DNA from: Halieaceae bacterium
Lineage (GTDB): Bacteria > Pseudomonadota > Gammaproteobacteria > Pseudomonadales > Halieaceae
Length of the DNA: 17,885 bases
Assembly (NCBI GenBank): GCA_003331685.1
Contig: QOPK01000027.1
Coordinates: 1 to 17,885, forward strand
Direction: 5' to 3'
Shown here: piece by piece, positions 1-7,731 of the stretch
How the letters are laid out: each line of letters opens with the position of its first letter
Numbering within the stretch: the first letter of the stretch is position 1
Translations under genes and position numbers: made by a program
Notes under the pieces: model-generated
Database searches by the model: none
Told to the model about the DNA's origin: nothing
What the model saw: the letters and a program-made list of their open reading frames with translations, nothing else

Positions 1-384
1 CCCTACCTTTTCTCCAATACGCTTGCCCCTGCCATTTGCGCGGCTTCATTGAAAGTGCTCGATATGCTCGAGGCGTCAACGGTGCTGCGCGATACGCTCC
101 ACGAGAACACGCGGTACTTTCGTGAGCAAATGCAGGTTAACGGATTTGCCATACCGGAAGGCGATCATCCCATTGTGCCGGTGATGCTGGGCGATGCAGT
201 CGTGGCACAAAAAATGTCAGAGCGTCTGTTGGAGCTGGGCATCTATGCCATCGGGTTTTTCTATCCGGTTGTGCCGCAGGGCAAGGCGCGCATCCGCGTC
301 CAGATTTCCGCGGGTCACACTAAAGACGATTTGGACAAGGCGGTGGCCGCTTTTGCCACCGCTCACGGTGAGATTGCCGCCTAG
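1..384 (+). CDS. kbl: Glycine C-acetyltransferase (2-amino-3-ketobutyrate CoA ligase), 3' part
   Basis: PLP-dependent enzyme of threonine degradation: it cleaves 2-amino-3-ketobutyrate with CoA into glycine and acetyl-CoA. The frame is open from the first base, so the 5' end lies outside the window; 127 residues are present of about 398 usual for the family. The segments [24 protein letters not shown] and [15 protein letters not shown] match E. coli Kbl closely from memory, which makes the assignment secure. This part is the C-terminal small domain, so the PLP lysine is not in view. In many gammaproteobacteria tdh (threonine dehydrogenase) follows kbl; here a terminator and an opposing gene follow instead, so tdh is either upstream or elsewhere. 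Confidence 0.95.
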   Translation, partial: PYLFSNTLAPAICAASLKVLDMLEASTVLRDTLHENTRYFREQMQVNGFAIPEGDHPIVPVMLGDAVVAQKMSERLLELGIYAIGFFYPVVPQGKARIRVQISAGHTKDDLDKAVAAFATAHGEIAA

Positions 385-488
385 GAGTTCGTTTTTGCAG
401 GCCAGTGGTGTGCTTGCGTCGCCCCAAGCTTGCGCAGTTCTTAGGAAGCAGCTGGCCAACGGCAGTAGGTGAGCGGAGCGGTGGCAGT

Positions 489-517
489 GCGGCCACGCCA
501 GAGCGTGAGCCGCTTTT
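489..517 (+). terminator. Rho-independent terminator after kbl
   Basis: A GC-rich hairpin is formed by GCGGCCACGC (489-498) and GCGTG-A-GCCGC (503-513), ten pairs with one bulged A and a four-base CAGA loop, followed by TTTT (514-517). The T run is on the plus strand only, so it ends kbl transcription. It overlaps the stop codon of the opposing minus-strand gene (516-518). Confidence 0.7.
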
Positions 518-923
518 AGTTCAGAACGTTGTAGCCCCGTCCGCGCATACAGTTCTTCACGATCTGGTCCGTCTGCGCGCTGGCGTTGGCGCTCGCGGCG
601 CGACGGTTGCGACTGTTGCGGCTGGCGGCAGCAATCACGCCGATGCCCGCACCCTTTTTCGCCGCGCTGGAACCTGAACCACCGCTAATGGCACCAGCGG
701 CGGCGCCAACGGCGGCGCCTTTTACTGCAGTACCGGCTACGGCTTCACGCTGTGGTGCATCGGGCTGATTTTGCACAGCAAGGCCCTCGCATTGCTGTAG
801 GTCTGTTTGGTACTGGGTGTAGTCCTCCACCTGAGACATGTCCACCACCACGTTGTTGGCGTAGGCGGCCTGAACACCGATAACCATTGCAGAGGCTATT
901 GATAGCATCGTTTTCATTGTCAT
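516..923 (-). CDS. Secreted glycine-zipper family protein
   Basis: A 135-residue exported protein. The N-terminus MTMKTMLSIASAMVIGVQ followed by AAYA-NN is a Sec signal peptide with a likely cut after AYA. A Gly/Ala-rich segment in the middle (GTAVKGAAVGAAAGAISGGSG and onward) is typical of glycine-zipper (YMGG/OmpA-associated) proteins that insert in or associate with the outer membrane. It is followed by an Arg/Asn-rich stretch and a C-terminal CMRGRGYNVLN. Two cysteines (one near QQCEGL, one in KNCMRG) may pair after export. A GTG start at 941 is possible, but the ATG at 923 is preferred because AGGGAG lies 7 bases upstream. Exact function is not recognised; an envelope role is inferred. 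Confidence 0.8.
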   Translation of the reverse strand: MTMKTMLSIASAMVIGVQAAYANNVVVDMSQVEDYTQYQTDLQQCEGLAVQNQPDAPQREAVAGTAVKGAAVGAAAGAISGGSGSSAAKKGAGIGVIAAASRNSRNRRAASANASAQTDQIVKNCMRGRGYNVLN

Positions 924-1296
924 ACCGTCACTCCCTGACACAAGCCGTCATGTTTAATGGGTGGAGCAGTTTAACCGGTTTGCCCTGTCACAGATCGCGG
1001 GCGGGGCATCAAAAAGTGACAGCTTCGCTATGGGCGCGGGTAGGCTTTCAGGAGCTGCAGTTGTGTCTTGGGTGCGTTCACCCGCAGTCCTTCGTTTTCT
1101 ATAAGACGATTACGTATTTGGGTATGGCGCAACGGGCCAACGCTTTGGCACATCGAGTGAAGGCGTGCGCTTGCTTGAAAGCCATACTGAAGCGGATTTC
1201 AGGGTGAGCCACTGCTCCGGAAATACCACTCCCTTGAAGTCGAGTCACGGAAGACCCCGATGCCAAGGACGGCATTCACCAACGGGAGGTAGTGAG
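924..1296. other. Intergenic region, no confident gene
   Basis: About 370 bases between the glycine-zipper gene and the small frame at 1297. Open frames here have no ribosome binding site and low-complexity, cysteine- and histidine-rich translations, so they are not called. It must hold the promoter of the minus-strand gene. A short hairpin (ATGCC at 1260-1264, GGCAT at 1271-1275) precedes the ribosome binding site of the next small frame. Nothing else is seen. Confidence 0.5.
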
Positions 1297-1458
1297 ATGG
1301 ATCTGTATCATCGAATGAGTGATCGCAGCATGGCGAAGCTCTTCTGGATTGCCTAGCACTGTGGTGACTTCGCGACAGCCAATGACATCTTTCAGGCGCT
1401 GAAGCAGTGCACCGAGTCAGGCGCTCGGTTCACGCGGCGTAGCAAAGTAGCTGCCTGA
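1297..1458 (+). pseudogene. Small coding frame interrupted by an in-frame TAG
   Basis: ATG at 1297 follows GGGAGG (1284-1289) by 7 bases, one of the best ribosome binding sites in the window. The frame runs 19 codons to TAG (1354-1356) and then stays open for 33 more codons to TGA (1456-1458). Codons on both sides of the TAG strongly prefer G or C in the third position and give a sensible soluble sequence (ANDIFQALKQC, ARFTRRSKVAA after the stop). One change in the TAG, for example from CAG (Gln), would give a continuous 53-residue protein. It may be a recently broken small gene, a 19-residue peptide, or chance. No family is recognised. Confidence 0.4.
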
Positions 1459-1561
1459 ATCGTTAGTTGTAGCGAGGGTTCTTCGCGACCAACGGGGCCT
1501 GCCCTTGCCGACAGCCGAGGCACCGATCATTATATGTCCTGAGTAAGCGAGCAGATTGGTC

Positions 1562-1696
1562 ATGAGCAACGCCCCGCAAAACCCTGATGGCGAACGCCCC
1601 AAGTGGCGCGGTCGGACCGAAGTCTTATTACTGGTCGCAGGCGGTCTGATTCTGCTTATACCGACAATCGCGATATTTCTCGCAGGCGCCGGGTAA
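1562..1696 (+). CDS. Small single-pass membrane protein (44 aa)
   Basis: A 44-codon frame from ATG 1562 to TAA 1694-1696. The first 20 residues are polar and charged (MSNAPQNPDGERPKWRGRTE), then one hydrophobic helix of about 22 residues (VLLLVAGGLILLIPTIAIFL) and a short AGAG tail. The positive residues before the helix predict the N-terminus in the cytoplasm. It ends four bases before the DUF938 methyltransferase start, so the two are probably co-transcribed and translationally linked. The ribosome binding site is weak. Function is unknown. Confidence 0.7.
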   Translation: MSNAPQNPDGERPKWRGRTEVLLLVAGGLILLIPTIAIFLAGAG

Positions 1697-1700
1697 CGTT

Positions 1701-2312
1701 ATGACCAAACGCTACGCGCCTGCCACCGAGCGAAACCGCGAAGCGATTCTAGCTGTCCTTCACAGCCATCTCCCTGATGAGGGCACGGTGTTGGAGATCG
1801 CGTCCGGCACAGGGCAACACGCCGTTTTTTTTGCCCAGCACCTCGCCCCGCGCCACTGGTTACCCACTGATATGGATGCGACTAATCTGGCATCGATAGC
1901 AGTCTGGCGCGCGGAAGCTGACCTGGCGAATTTATTGCCGCCTCACAAGCTCGATGTGCGTGACCCGACGTGGCCAAGTGATTCTGATCTCCCCGCGCCG
2001 GTCTCGGCGATCGTGAACATCAATATGCTGCACATCTCGCCCTGGGCTTGCTGCGAGGCACTGTTTGCGGGCGCGACTGAGATCTTGGATCACGGTGCCG
2101 TGGTGATGATTTATGGGCCCTTTAAGCGTGACGGGCTGCATACGGCGCCCTCCAACGCGGCGTTTGACGAGCAGCTCCGATCACAGGATCCGGAATGGGG
2201 CGTGAGAGATCTGGAAGCTGTCGCGGAGGTTGCGGCTGAGCAAGGACTTGCTTGTCAAAAAGTGATTGAGATGCCTGCCAACAATTTGTCAGTCGTATTT
2301 GATAAGACCTGA
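1701..2312 (+). CDS. DUF938 family SAM-dependent methyltransferase
   Basis: A 203-residue cytoplasmic protein of usual length for DUF938 (PF06080). The SAM-binding motif I is VLEIASGTGQHAVFFA (about residues 30-45). The family-typical opening KRYAPATERNREAIL and later NINMLHISPW and MIYGPFKRDG are present. The fold is class I methyltransferase; its substrate is not known for the family. The upstream 44-residue membrane protein lies four bases away, suggesting one operon. Confidence 0.9.
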   Translation: MTKRYAPATERNREAILAVLHSHLPDEGTVLEIASGTGQHAVFFAQHLAPRHWLPTDMDATNLASIAVWRAEADLANLLPPHKLDVRDPTWPSDSDLPAPVSAIVNINMLHISPWACCEALFAGATEILDHGAVVMIYGPFKRDGLHTAPSNAAFDEQLRSQDPEWGVRDLEAVAEVAAEQGLACQKVIEMPANNLSVVFDKT

Positions 2313-2423
2313 CTTTGGCTGAGGCAAAACTGCGAGGGGTTTTCAGCGCAGCTTATGAATACGGAAATTTGCCAAACAAGTAAGCAAGGGAGCAGCCAGA
2401 GTCGAGGTGAAGGGAATCCCAAT

Positions 2424-2696
2424 ATGACTAGCCGTTGGTGGCGCGGATTGGCTTGGGCCAACTTTGGTTTACTGATGGCGGCGGTCCTTAAATTCATTCC
2501 GATTGGTATTTCTCTCACCCACGGCGTGACCCTGAGTGCCGATCAAATTGCGAGAGGGTTGGCTGATGAGCGGGCCTGGGCGCTCGATCTGATTTCTGAC
2601 ACGCCTTACCTGTTGATGGTCTGGATACTGGTCGCATTACTACTCCGTCGCCAAACCGGCGACGCGATGATCAGGCCCTGGCGATCTGGTATGTGA
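2424..2696 (+). CDS. Hypothetical small membrane protein (90 aa)
   Basis: Two hydrophobic stretches are seen: about residues 8-33 (LAWANFGLLMAAVLKFIPIG) and about 60-74 (YLLMVWILVALLL), separated by a polar loop with SADQIARGLADERAW. The frame could begin at ATG 2355, but the ATG at 2424 has AAGGGA 8-9 bases upstream and puts the hydrophobic segment close to the N-terminus, so it is preferred. No family is recognised. It follows the methyltransferase by about 110 bases and may be in the same transcript. Confidence 0.6.
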   Translation: MTSRWWRGLAWANFGLLMAAVLKFIPIGISLTHGVTLSADQIARGLADERAWALDLISDTPYLLMVWILVALLLRRQTGDAMIRPWRSGM

Positions 2697-2921
2697 TGCG
2701 TGTGCCGCGCGCCTCCGACAGATTAACGTGTTACCGCAGTATGGACTGGTAATCAGAGCCACTATTACTAGAGTTGATTTGCACTGGAGATGAAAACCGC
2801 GTCGTCGTTGTGTGAGCGGCTCACAATATGGTCGATCGCAGCGGGATCAGAATCAGCACGCACCTAGACCACTGGCTTTCAGGTACATTGACGACCACGA
2901 GTTATTGTTGGGTAGTCGGCT
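2697..2921 (+). other. Intergenic region, nothing recognised
   Basis: 225 bases between two small membrane-protein genes. No convincing gene, terminator or repeat is seen. It probably contains the promoter for the following gene; a frame beginning at 2828 overlaps that gene in another frame and looks non-coding. Confidence 0.4.
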
Positions 2922-3290
2922 ATGGAGTCTTCCCTCGTTACCGCCGCCGCGTTGATTGCTCTCGCAGGTGCCCTGTTTCATGGTGTGGTCGGCGGCAAAA
3001 TCTACATGGGGCATATTAAAGCCAGTGAGCTCATGCCGTTGACTCAGTCATTGAGCGTGGTGTCTTGGCAGATGTTCACGGTCTTTCTGGTAGTGAGTGG
3101 CGCGACCCTGCTTTGCGTGGCGATGAAACCCAATCTCGCTTTACTCGCTTACCCCGTGCTGGTTGGCAATGCGTTGGGTGCGGCGCTCTTTTTGTTGCTG
3201 GGTGCTATGGGTCACGCCAGACTTTTAAAGTTGCCGGGCATGTATCTGATGGGCCTGACTGCACTGCTGGGTTGGCTGGGAATCGCGTGA
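2922..3290 (+). CDS. Four-helix hypothetical membrane protein
   Basis: A 122-residue integral membrane protein with four hydrophobic segments at about residues 3-24, 45-65, 70-93 and 104-121. A loop after the first helix carries GGKIYMGHIK. A TAG at 2913-2915 in the same frame fixes ATG 2922 as the earliest ATG start, although no clear ribosome binding site is seen. No family is confidently recognised. Confidence 0.75.
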   Translation: MESSLVTAAALIALAGALFHGVVGGKIYMGHIKASELMPLTQSLSVVSWQMFTVFLVVSGATLLCVAMKPNLALLAYPVLVGNALGAALFLLLGAMGHARLLKLPGMYLMGLTALLGWLGIA

Positions 3291-3376
3291 TCATGAACAG
3301 GCTTCTTAAAAACGTAGCAAGGCATTGAAACTCCGGTGCAAGAACTAATGAACCATGTCTTATGGAGAATACGTCG

Positions 3377-3724
3377 ATGATTATAGTAGTGGCGGCGCTT
3401 GAATTTGCCAGCCAATCGGACAGAGATGAAGCGGTGGCGCTCGTCGCGGATGTACAGCGACTGACCCGCGAAGAAGAGCCGGGCTGTCACGATTACTGTT
3501 TTGCGCCTGACCCGGCTGTTCCCACCCGAATGCAGGTGTATGAATTGTGGGAAGACAGCGACAGCCTGGCGGCGCACTTTGAGCATCCTTACTACGAGCA
3601 AATGGCGAGCTTGCTCCGCGGTGTGGGGTTTGTGAGCAGCACCAATCAGGCTTATCTCATCGAGCGGGGCGAGCCGGTTTATACCGACGATGGCAGCAAG
3701 AAGACGGTTTTTTTTCAGGACTGA
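3377..3724 (+). CDS. ABM-domain protein (putative quinol monooxygenase / antibiotic biosynthesis monooxygenase family)
   Basis: A protein of about 115 residues with the ferredoxin-like alpha/beta fold of PF03992: an opening beta strand (MIIVVAALEF), a helix (SDRDEAVALVADVQRLTREE), EPGCHDYCF, then MQVYELWEDSDSLAAHFEHPYY, the classic E-x-W and H-x-x-x-x-Y region. Members are small dimeric monooxygenases acting on quinones, or related stress proteins; substrate is not predictable here. ATG 3377 is chosen because GGAG lies 9 bases upstream; the in-frame ATG at 3362 has no such site. The C-terminus (VYTDDGSKKTVFFQD) extends past the usual domain. Confidence 0.85.
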   Translation: MIIVVAALEFASQSDRDEAVALVADVQRLTREEEPGCHDYCFAPDPAVPTRMQVYELWEDSDSLAAHFEHPYYEQMASLLRGVGFVSSTNQAYLIERGEPVYTDDGSKKTVFFQD

Positions 3725-3804
3725 CCGCGCCGCCCACGCACCTAGCGGTGAGTAAAAGCGTCTTGGGCGCACCGAAGTGGTTGGCTCATCAACTAGGGCA
3801 GGGG

Positions 3805-5616
3805 TCAGTTGGTTGCAGGCAAGACATCAAAGCCCACGGTCATCCGCTCGACGTTGCTTTGCAGCGCCTCTGTGCCGTGCCACAGATACGAAGGGAAGAT
3901 CGCCAGCGCGCCTTCCTCGGGTTGCAACCAGTGCTCTGGGCCGAGCGGCTCTCTCGCACGAAACCCCGGCTCACCAAATTTAATCCAACCCTCCTTGCCA
4001 CCGGCACTGATCACATCGGGCACAGTCAAATAGAGGGCGCTACTGAGCCAACCGCGAGAGTGGTAATGATTTTTATGGAAGCCCATTTTTCTTAAAAGCA
4101 CAGACCAAGAGTCGGAGAACGTTATCCCCCCTGTGTATCGGCTGGAGACCGGGTGCTCCGCGCTTGGGGGGAATCCTTGAGCGAAGGCTTGGATAGCGTT
4201 TGTGAGAACCACCTTGAGGGCGTAAATAATAGATTCTTCCCGGCTGAACAGGTCATCTAGCGTTTGGGTGCCATGCTGCAATGATTGACCGACGGGATGA
4301 TGCCGCGTGATATGAAGCGCCTTCAGATCCTCTCGGAGCGCTTGAAGGAATGCAGTGAGATTGTCGTAGCCCTCAGGCGTCTCGATGTGCCGCATACCCA
4401 CGTACTTCTCGTAATTCACGAGCTGATCGTATTCGTCCCGGTGCTCCGCGTAGCGCAGCGCTGTGGCATAGGTGGCCCATGTGTCTTGTCCAGAAGTTCC
4501 TGATAAGGTGAGCGGCCGCGCACAGGCAACGGCTTCCTCATAGTCAGCGCCGGCTGCCATGATGGCGGTCGCCAGCTCCAGCGTGTTGCGAGGTAGGCTT
4601 GGCAGCAGATGATGCGCCTCCCGCGCAGCGCTCACTGCTTCATCATATTCGCCCATCTCACGAAGGATGTGGCTGCGCTCACAGGCCAAATAGGCGCGAG
4701 TCTGCTCTCCGTCGATGGGTACCGCGGCCAAGACTTGCAACGCCTTCTCGCCTTTCTCCTCCAGGAGTAACTTGCGGGCGAAGGCGATGGCCAGCGGTCC
4801 TGCGGATGGGTGCTGATACAGTGCCTCAGCGTATGAATGCAAGTACTCGGGGTGTGCCAAGGTACTCAGGTAACCGTTAAACCAGTCATGCAGGTCTGGA
4901 TTGAGTGGGTCCAGCCGCAGCGCCTCGCGGTATTCGTTAATAGACTCGGTTTCCTCGCCCGACAACGCCAGCGCACTGGCCAGATTGATTCGCACCTCGG
5001 CTGCGTCGGGTGCAGATGCTGCTGCGCGTTTCAGCGAATTGCAGGCGTCTGCCAGACGCCCTGATATTTTTTGAATCACGCCAAGACCATTGAGCGCTGC
5101 GGCGTTTTCAGGCTCATGGGCCAAGATTTTCTCGTAATGCAGCATGGCGGCGCGATGTTGGCCACTGCGCTGCAGGGATTGTGCGAGACCAACGCGAGCA
5201 TTGGTGTGCTCGGGCAGTTCCTCAAGGATGTCGGTGTAAAGGGTGGTGGCCTCTTCAAGCTTTGATAGTGCGAGTAGGGAGCGCCCTTTGTTGACTCTCG
5301 CGGGTAAGTGCGACGCCGCTGCCTCGAGGGCGCGGTTGTAGCAGTCGAGTGCGTCCTGTTCGCGGTCCATCTGCCGGTAAAGATTACCAAGGTTGGTGAC
5401 CACAGCGGGTGCAGCATGTAATTCAATCGATTGTTTGAAAGCGATCTCGGCGCCCGTCAGATCAAACTGCCCTTTACGCGCCAGTGCAATCAATTGCCAC
5501 ACATCGGCATCGGCTCCTGACTGGTTGAGCAGGGGTATAAGCAATGCCTCGGCATCGGCGTATTGGTGATTTTGAATCAAGCCGATTGCCTGATTCAGTT
5601 GTTCCGCGGTCGCCAT
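3805..5616 (-). CDS. TPR protein with C-terminal putative 2OG-Fe(II) oxygenase domain
   Basis: A 603-residue protein. About residues 1-270 are consecutive tetratricopeptide repeats (for example AEIAFKQSIEL, LDCYNRALEAA, MLHYEKILAHEPENAAAL, INEYREALRLDPLNPDLH), and weaker repeats run to about 400. The last 170 residues match the TIGR02466/PF13759 putative 2OG-Fe(II) oxygenase family: HKNHYHSRGWLSSALYL (His514, His517, His519), KFGEPG, LGPEHW, and FPSYLWHGTE with His580, then Arg591 (ERMTVGFD), which would bind 2-oxoglutarate. The TPR part probably recruits a protein or peptide substrate; hydroxylation is inferred. AGAGG lies 7 bases before the start. It is divergent from the EamA transporter. 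Confidence 0.85.
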   Translation of the reverse strand: MATAEQLNQAIGLIQNHQYADAEALLIPLLNQSGADADVWQLIALARKGQFDLTGAEIAFKQSIELHAAPAVVTNLGNLYRQMDREQDALDCYNRALEAAASHLPARVNKGRSLLALSKLEEATTLYTDILEELPEHTNARVGLAQSLQRSGQHRAAMLHYEKILAHEPENAAALNGLGVIQKISGRLADACNSLKRAAASAPDAAEVRINLASALALSGEETESINEYREALRLDPLNPDLHDWFNGYLSTLAHPEYLHSYAEALYQHPSAGPLAIAFARKLLLEEKGEKALQVLAAVPIDGEQTRAYLACERSHILREMGEYDEAVSAAREAHHLLPSLPRNTLELATAIMAAGADYEEAVACARPLTLSGTSGQDTWATYATALRYAEHRDEYDQLVNYEKYVGMRHIETPEGYDNLTAFLQALREDLKALHITRHHPVGQSLQHGTQTLDDLFSREESIIYALKVVLTNAIQAFAQGFPPSAEHPVSSRYTGGITFSDSWSVLLRKMGFHKNHYHSRGWLSSALYLTVPDVISAGGKEGWIKFGEPGFRAREPLGPEHWLQPEEGALAIFPSYLWHGTEALQSNVERMTVGFDVLPATN

Positions 5617-5760
5617 TTAGTGGCCTCTTATCCGCACGAATCCGCGCTGAAAACCTGACCCAGATGGTCTCACAGGCCGCAGTCCACTGCATAATGCACC
5701 TCCCAGCGCGCTTGCGCATTTAAGCTGCTGCCAAGCGCTGTCAGCTGAGATAGAACAAAT
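5617..5760. promoter_or_regulatory. Divergent intergenic region of the TPR-oxygenase and EamA transporter genes
   Basis: 144 bases between two start codons facing away from each other, so both promoters must lie here. No convincing -35/-10 pair or operator could be picked by eye. Confidence 0.45.
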
Positions 5761-6627
5761 ATGAAAACTGTCGCCCAACAACCCATGCTGATTGCAACGC
5801 TGGGCATCATGCTCTTTTCCATGATGGATGCGGTGATGAAGGGGCAGGCGTTGGCGATGGGTACCTATAACGCCATGTTTTGGCGAATGGCCCTGGGGGC
5901 GCTCATCGTGGCGGTGTTGTATCTGCCCAGGCGGCCCGTGCCGGCGTCGGGGCGAGTACTAAAAATTCATGTCATTCGGGCCGCGCTGACCGCGGTGATG
6001 GCCTACCTGTTCTTTTTTGGCTTGACGCGCATCCCACTAGCGCAGGCCATCGGCTTATCCTTTATCGCCCCAATCATCACGCTGTTTCTGGCAGTGCCCA
6101 TTTTGGGTGAGCGCATCGGTGCCAACGCCAAGCTCGCTGCGGTGCTGGGCTTTGTTGGCGTGATGGTGGTTGTCGGTGGTGAGTTGCTGGCGGCTGATGA
6201 GGGCAGCGATGCGGTGGGCATGGTCGCGGTGCTGCTCTCGGCAGTTATGTACGCCTTTAACTTGGTGTTGCAGCGGATGCAGGCACTGGTCGCCAGGCCA
6301 CTCGAGATCGCTTTTTATCAAAACACCATCGTGTTCTTGATGTTGCTAGTCGGCGTGCCGTTTGCCGTCTCTTGGCCTGCGAGTTTTTATCAGTGGGGTG
6401 GCGCGGCGCTGGCGGCTGGCCTCGCGGTGGGTTCGCTGATGCTGATGTCACTGGCGTACCGGCAGGCCGAGGCTCAGCGGCTGGTCGTGATCGAATACAC
6501 CGCGTTTATTTGGGCGGCGATAATGGGCTGGTGGTTTTTTGCCGAGCCCATTACAGCGCGGACTCTCTTGGGCACCGGTTTGATTGTGCTGGGCTGCCTA
6601 GTGAGTGCCCGGGGCGGTAGTCGCTAG
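5761..6627 (+). CDS. EamA/DMT superfamily transporter
   Basis: A 288-residue inner-membrane protein with about ten hydrophobic helices and two EamA repeats (about residues 8-140 and 152-284). Typical marks are MLFSMMDAVMKG in helix 1, the FFFGLTRIPLAQAIGLSFIAP segment at the end of the first repeat, LGERIGANAKLAAVLGFVGV, and in the second repeat RLVVIEYTAFIWAAIMGWWFF. Members export or import small metabolites such as amino acids; the substrate cannot be told. It ends 43 bases before the convergent TerB-like gene. Confidence 0.92.
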   Translation: MKTVAQQPMLIATLGIMLFSMMDAVMKGQALAMGTYNAMFWRMALGALIVAVLYLPRRPVPASGRVLKIHVIRAALTAVMAYLFFFGLTRIPLAQAIGLSFIAPIITLFLAVPILGERIGANAKLAAVLGFVGVMVVVGGELLAADEGSDAVGMVAVLLSAVMYAFNLVLQRMQALVARPLEIAFYQNTIVFLMLLVGVPFAVSWPASFYQWGGAALAAGLAVGSLMLMSLAYRQAEAQRLVVIEYTAFIWAAIMGWWFFAEPITARTLLGTGLIVLGCLVSARGGSR

Positions 6628-6670
6628 ATACGGGGCTCTCGACGCAAGCCCACCGGGCCGACCGCTGAGG

Positions 6671-7111
6671 TCATATCGCGCTTTGCTTTGCCGCAATAAA
6701 GTCGCCATGCGGCACATATAGCAGGTCGGCGACTTTACGGATCACGTGTTCCTCGTACCGGCTTAGTTCATTATCGGCCATCGCCACTCGCCACATCATG
6801 GCGAGCAGATTACGCTTCTGCTCGGCCGATGCCAGTTCATTTAAGGTGCGCGTGAACTCAAAAAGACAGGTAGCAGCGTCCGCCTGCTCAACCGCTGCTT
6901 CGGTTATCGTGGACACTTCGTCAGCGCTTAGTTTGAACTGTGCTGCTAACAGCGAGGTGACTGCATCCTGCTCGGTTGTCTCAACAGTAAAATCGGCGCG
7001 CGCCACCTCGAACATGAGGGCCGCGCAGGCGAGCTCAAGTGTGCGGTGTTCGGCTTCACCTGCCGCTGTGTGTTCACTCCCCAACAGCTCCTTAAGTTTT
7101 TTGAGTAGCAT
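6671..7111 (-). CDS. TerB-like (tellurite resistance TerB family) protein
   Basis: A 146-residue soluble, all-helical protein of usual TerB-domain length (PF05099). Recognisable parts are LELACAALMFEVARADFTVE (acidic metal-binding region), the central SADEVSTITEAAVEQ helix, and MMWRVAMADNELSRYEEHVIRKVADLL near the C-terminus, where the D-N-E-L-S-x-x-E motif is typical. TerB domains are Ca-binding-like scaffolds at the membrane; tellurite resistance itself need not apply to stand-alone members. It starts 18 bases after the stop of the membrane-protein gene at 7130-7525, so the two form an operon. No clear ribosome binding site, suggesting coupled translation. Confidence 0.85.
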   Translation of the reverse strand: MLLKKLKELLGSEHTAAGEAEHRTLELACAALMFEVARADFTVETTEQDAVTSLLAAQFKLSADEVSTITEAAVEQADAATCLFEFTRTLNELASAEQKRNLLAMMWRVAMADNELSRYEEHVIRKVADLLYVPHGDFIAAKQSAI

Positions 7112-7129
7112 CTATGATTTTGTCAGGGT

Positions 7130-7525
7130 CTAGCGAAAGACAGATTGCGCGTTTTGTCGGTGAATGGCGGCTGCTGTCATTAGCGCAATGCCTAACACAA
7201 TACACTCGCCAACAATTTCGTCGGGTGTCCATGCGCCGCCATGGGTCGTTGCGGATAGCACACGACCCGGGATGACCAGACCCACTAGCACACCGCCCGA
7301 TATCACAAGGGTAGCCTGATTGCGCATCGCCCCTAGCGCTAAAAGTCCGCCTGCGCCGATGAAAAACGCCGCCGAGTCACCGATTTGGGTGCTCCGGCCT
7401 GCGCCGTCCAGCAAACTGGCGCCCAGTATTTCCGCCGCGGCAGCCGGTTGCAGCCACCAGAGGACGCCAACTAGTAATAGCCCCAGGCCGGATAACGTTG
7501 TGATGATTCGGAGCACGTTCAGCAT
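7130..7525 (-). CDS. Four-helix hypothetical membrane protein
   Basis: A 131-residue membrane protein with hydrophobic segments at about residues 4-25, 47-66, 70-88 and 103-121, in the order LRIITTLSGLGLLLVGVLWW, FFIGAGGLLALGAM, LVISGGVLVGLVIPG, CIVLGIALMTAAAI. Longer frames starting at 7600 or 7561 exist, but ATG 7525 has GAGG 8 bases upstream and begins directly at the first helix. First gene of a likely two-gene operon with the TerB-like protein. Function is not recognised. Confidence 0.75.
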   Translation of the reverse strand: MLNVLRIITTLSGLGLLLVGVLWWLQPAAAAEILGASLLDGAGRSTQIGDSAAFFIGAGGLLALGAMRNQATLVISGGVLVGLVIPGRVLSATTHGGAWTPDEIVGECIVLGIALMTAAAIHRQNAQSVFR

Positions 7526-7731
7526 CAGGTTGTCCTCGCAGTTTGCAAAGAGATGCGTCATACCGCAAATACCACTTTGACGCCGCAATATACTGGCCAA
7601 ACTGAGGCGGTAAATCTAGTCCCAACTGGGCCCCAACGCTACAGAAGGCGCCTGCACGTAACATGTTTACCAACTGTGAGCCCAGCCCCATGCCGAGGAC
7701 TTTATTGCCGTTGCCGCTCGATACCTCGGCC
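7526..7731. other. Divergent intergenic region upstream of the ubiquitin-like gene
   Basis: About 200 bases between the membrane-protein start (minus) and the ubiquitin-like start (plus). It should hold promoters for both. The ubiquitin-like frame is open back through here with alternative ATGs at 7663 and 7690; an AGAAGG at 7643-7648 is 14 bases before ATG 7663, too far for a normal ribosome binding site. No clear promoter elements. Confidence 0.4.

Noticed and set aside
887..1207. Plus-strand open frame of 106 codons
   Set aside because: No ribosome binding site, odd composition, overlaps the start of the glycine-zipper gene on the other strand.
1417..1602. Minus-strand open frame of 61 codons
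   Set aside because: Opposes both the amber-interrupted frame and the small membrane-protein gene, and its translation lacks any domain-like pattern.
6671..7111. Tellurite-resistance operon
   Set aside because: Only a stand-alone TerB-like domain is present; no terA, terC, terD or terE neighbours, so a ter system is not claimed.
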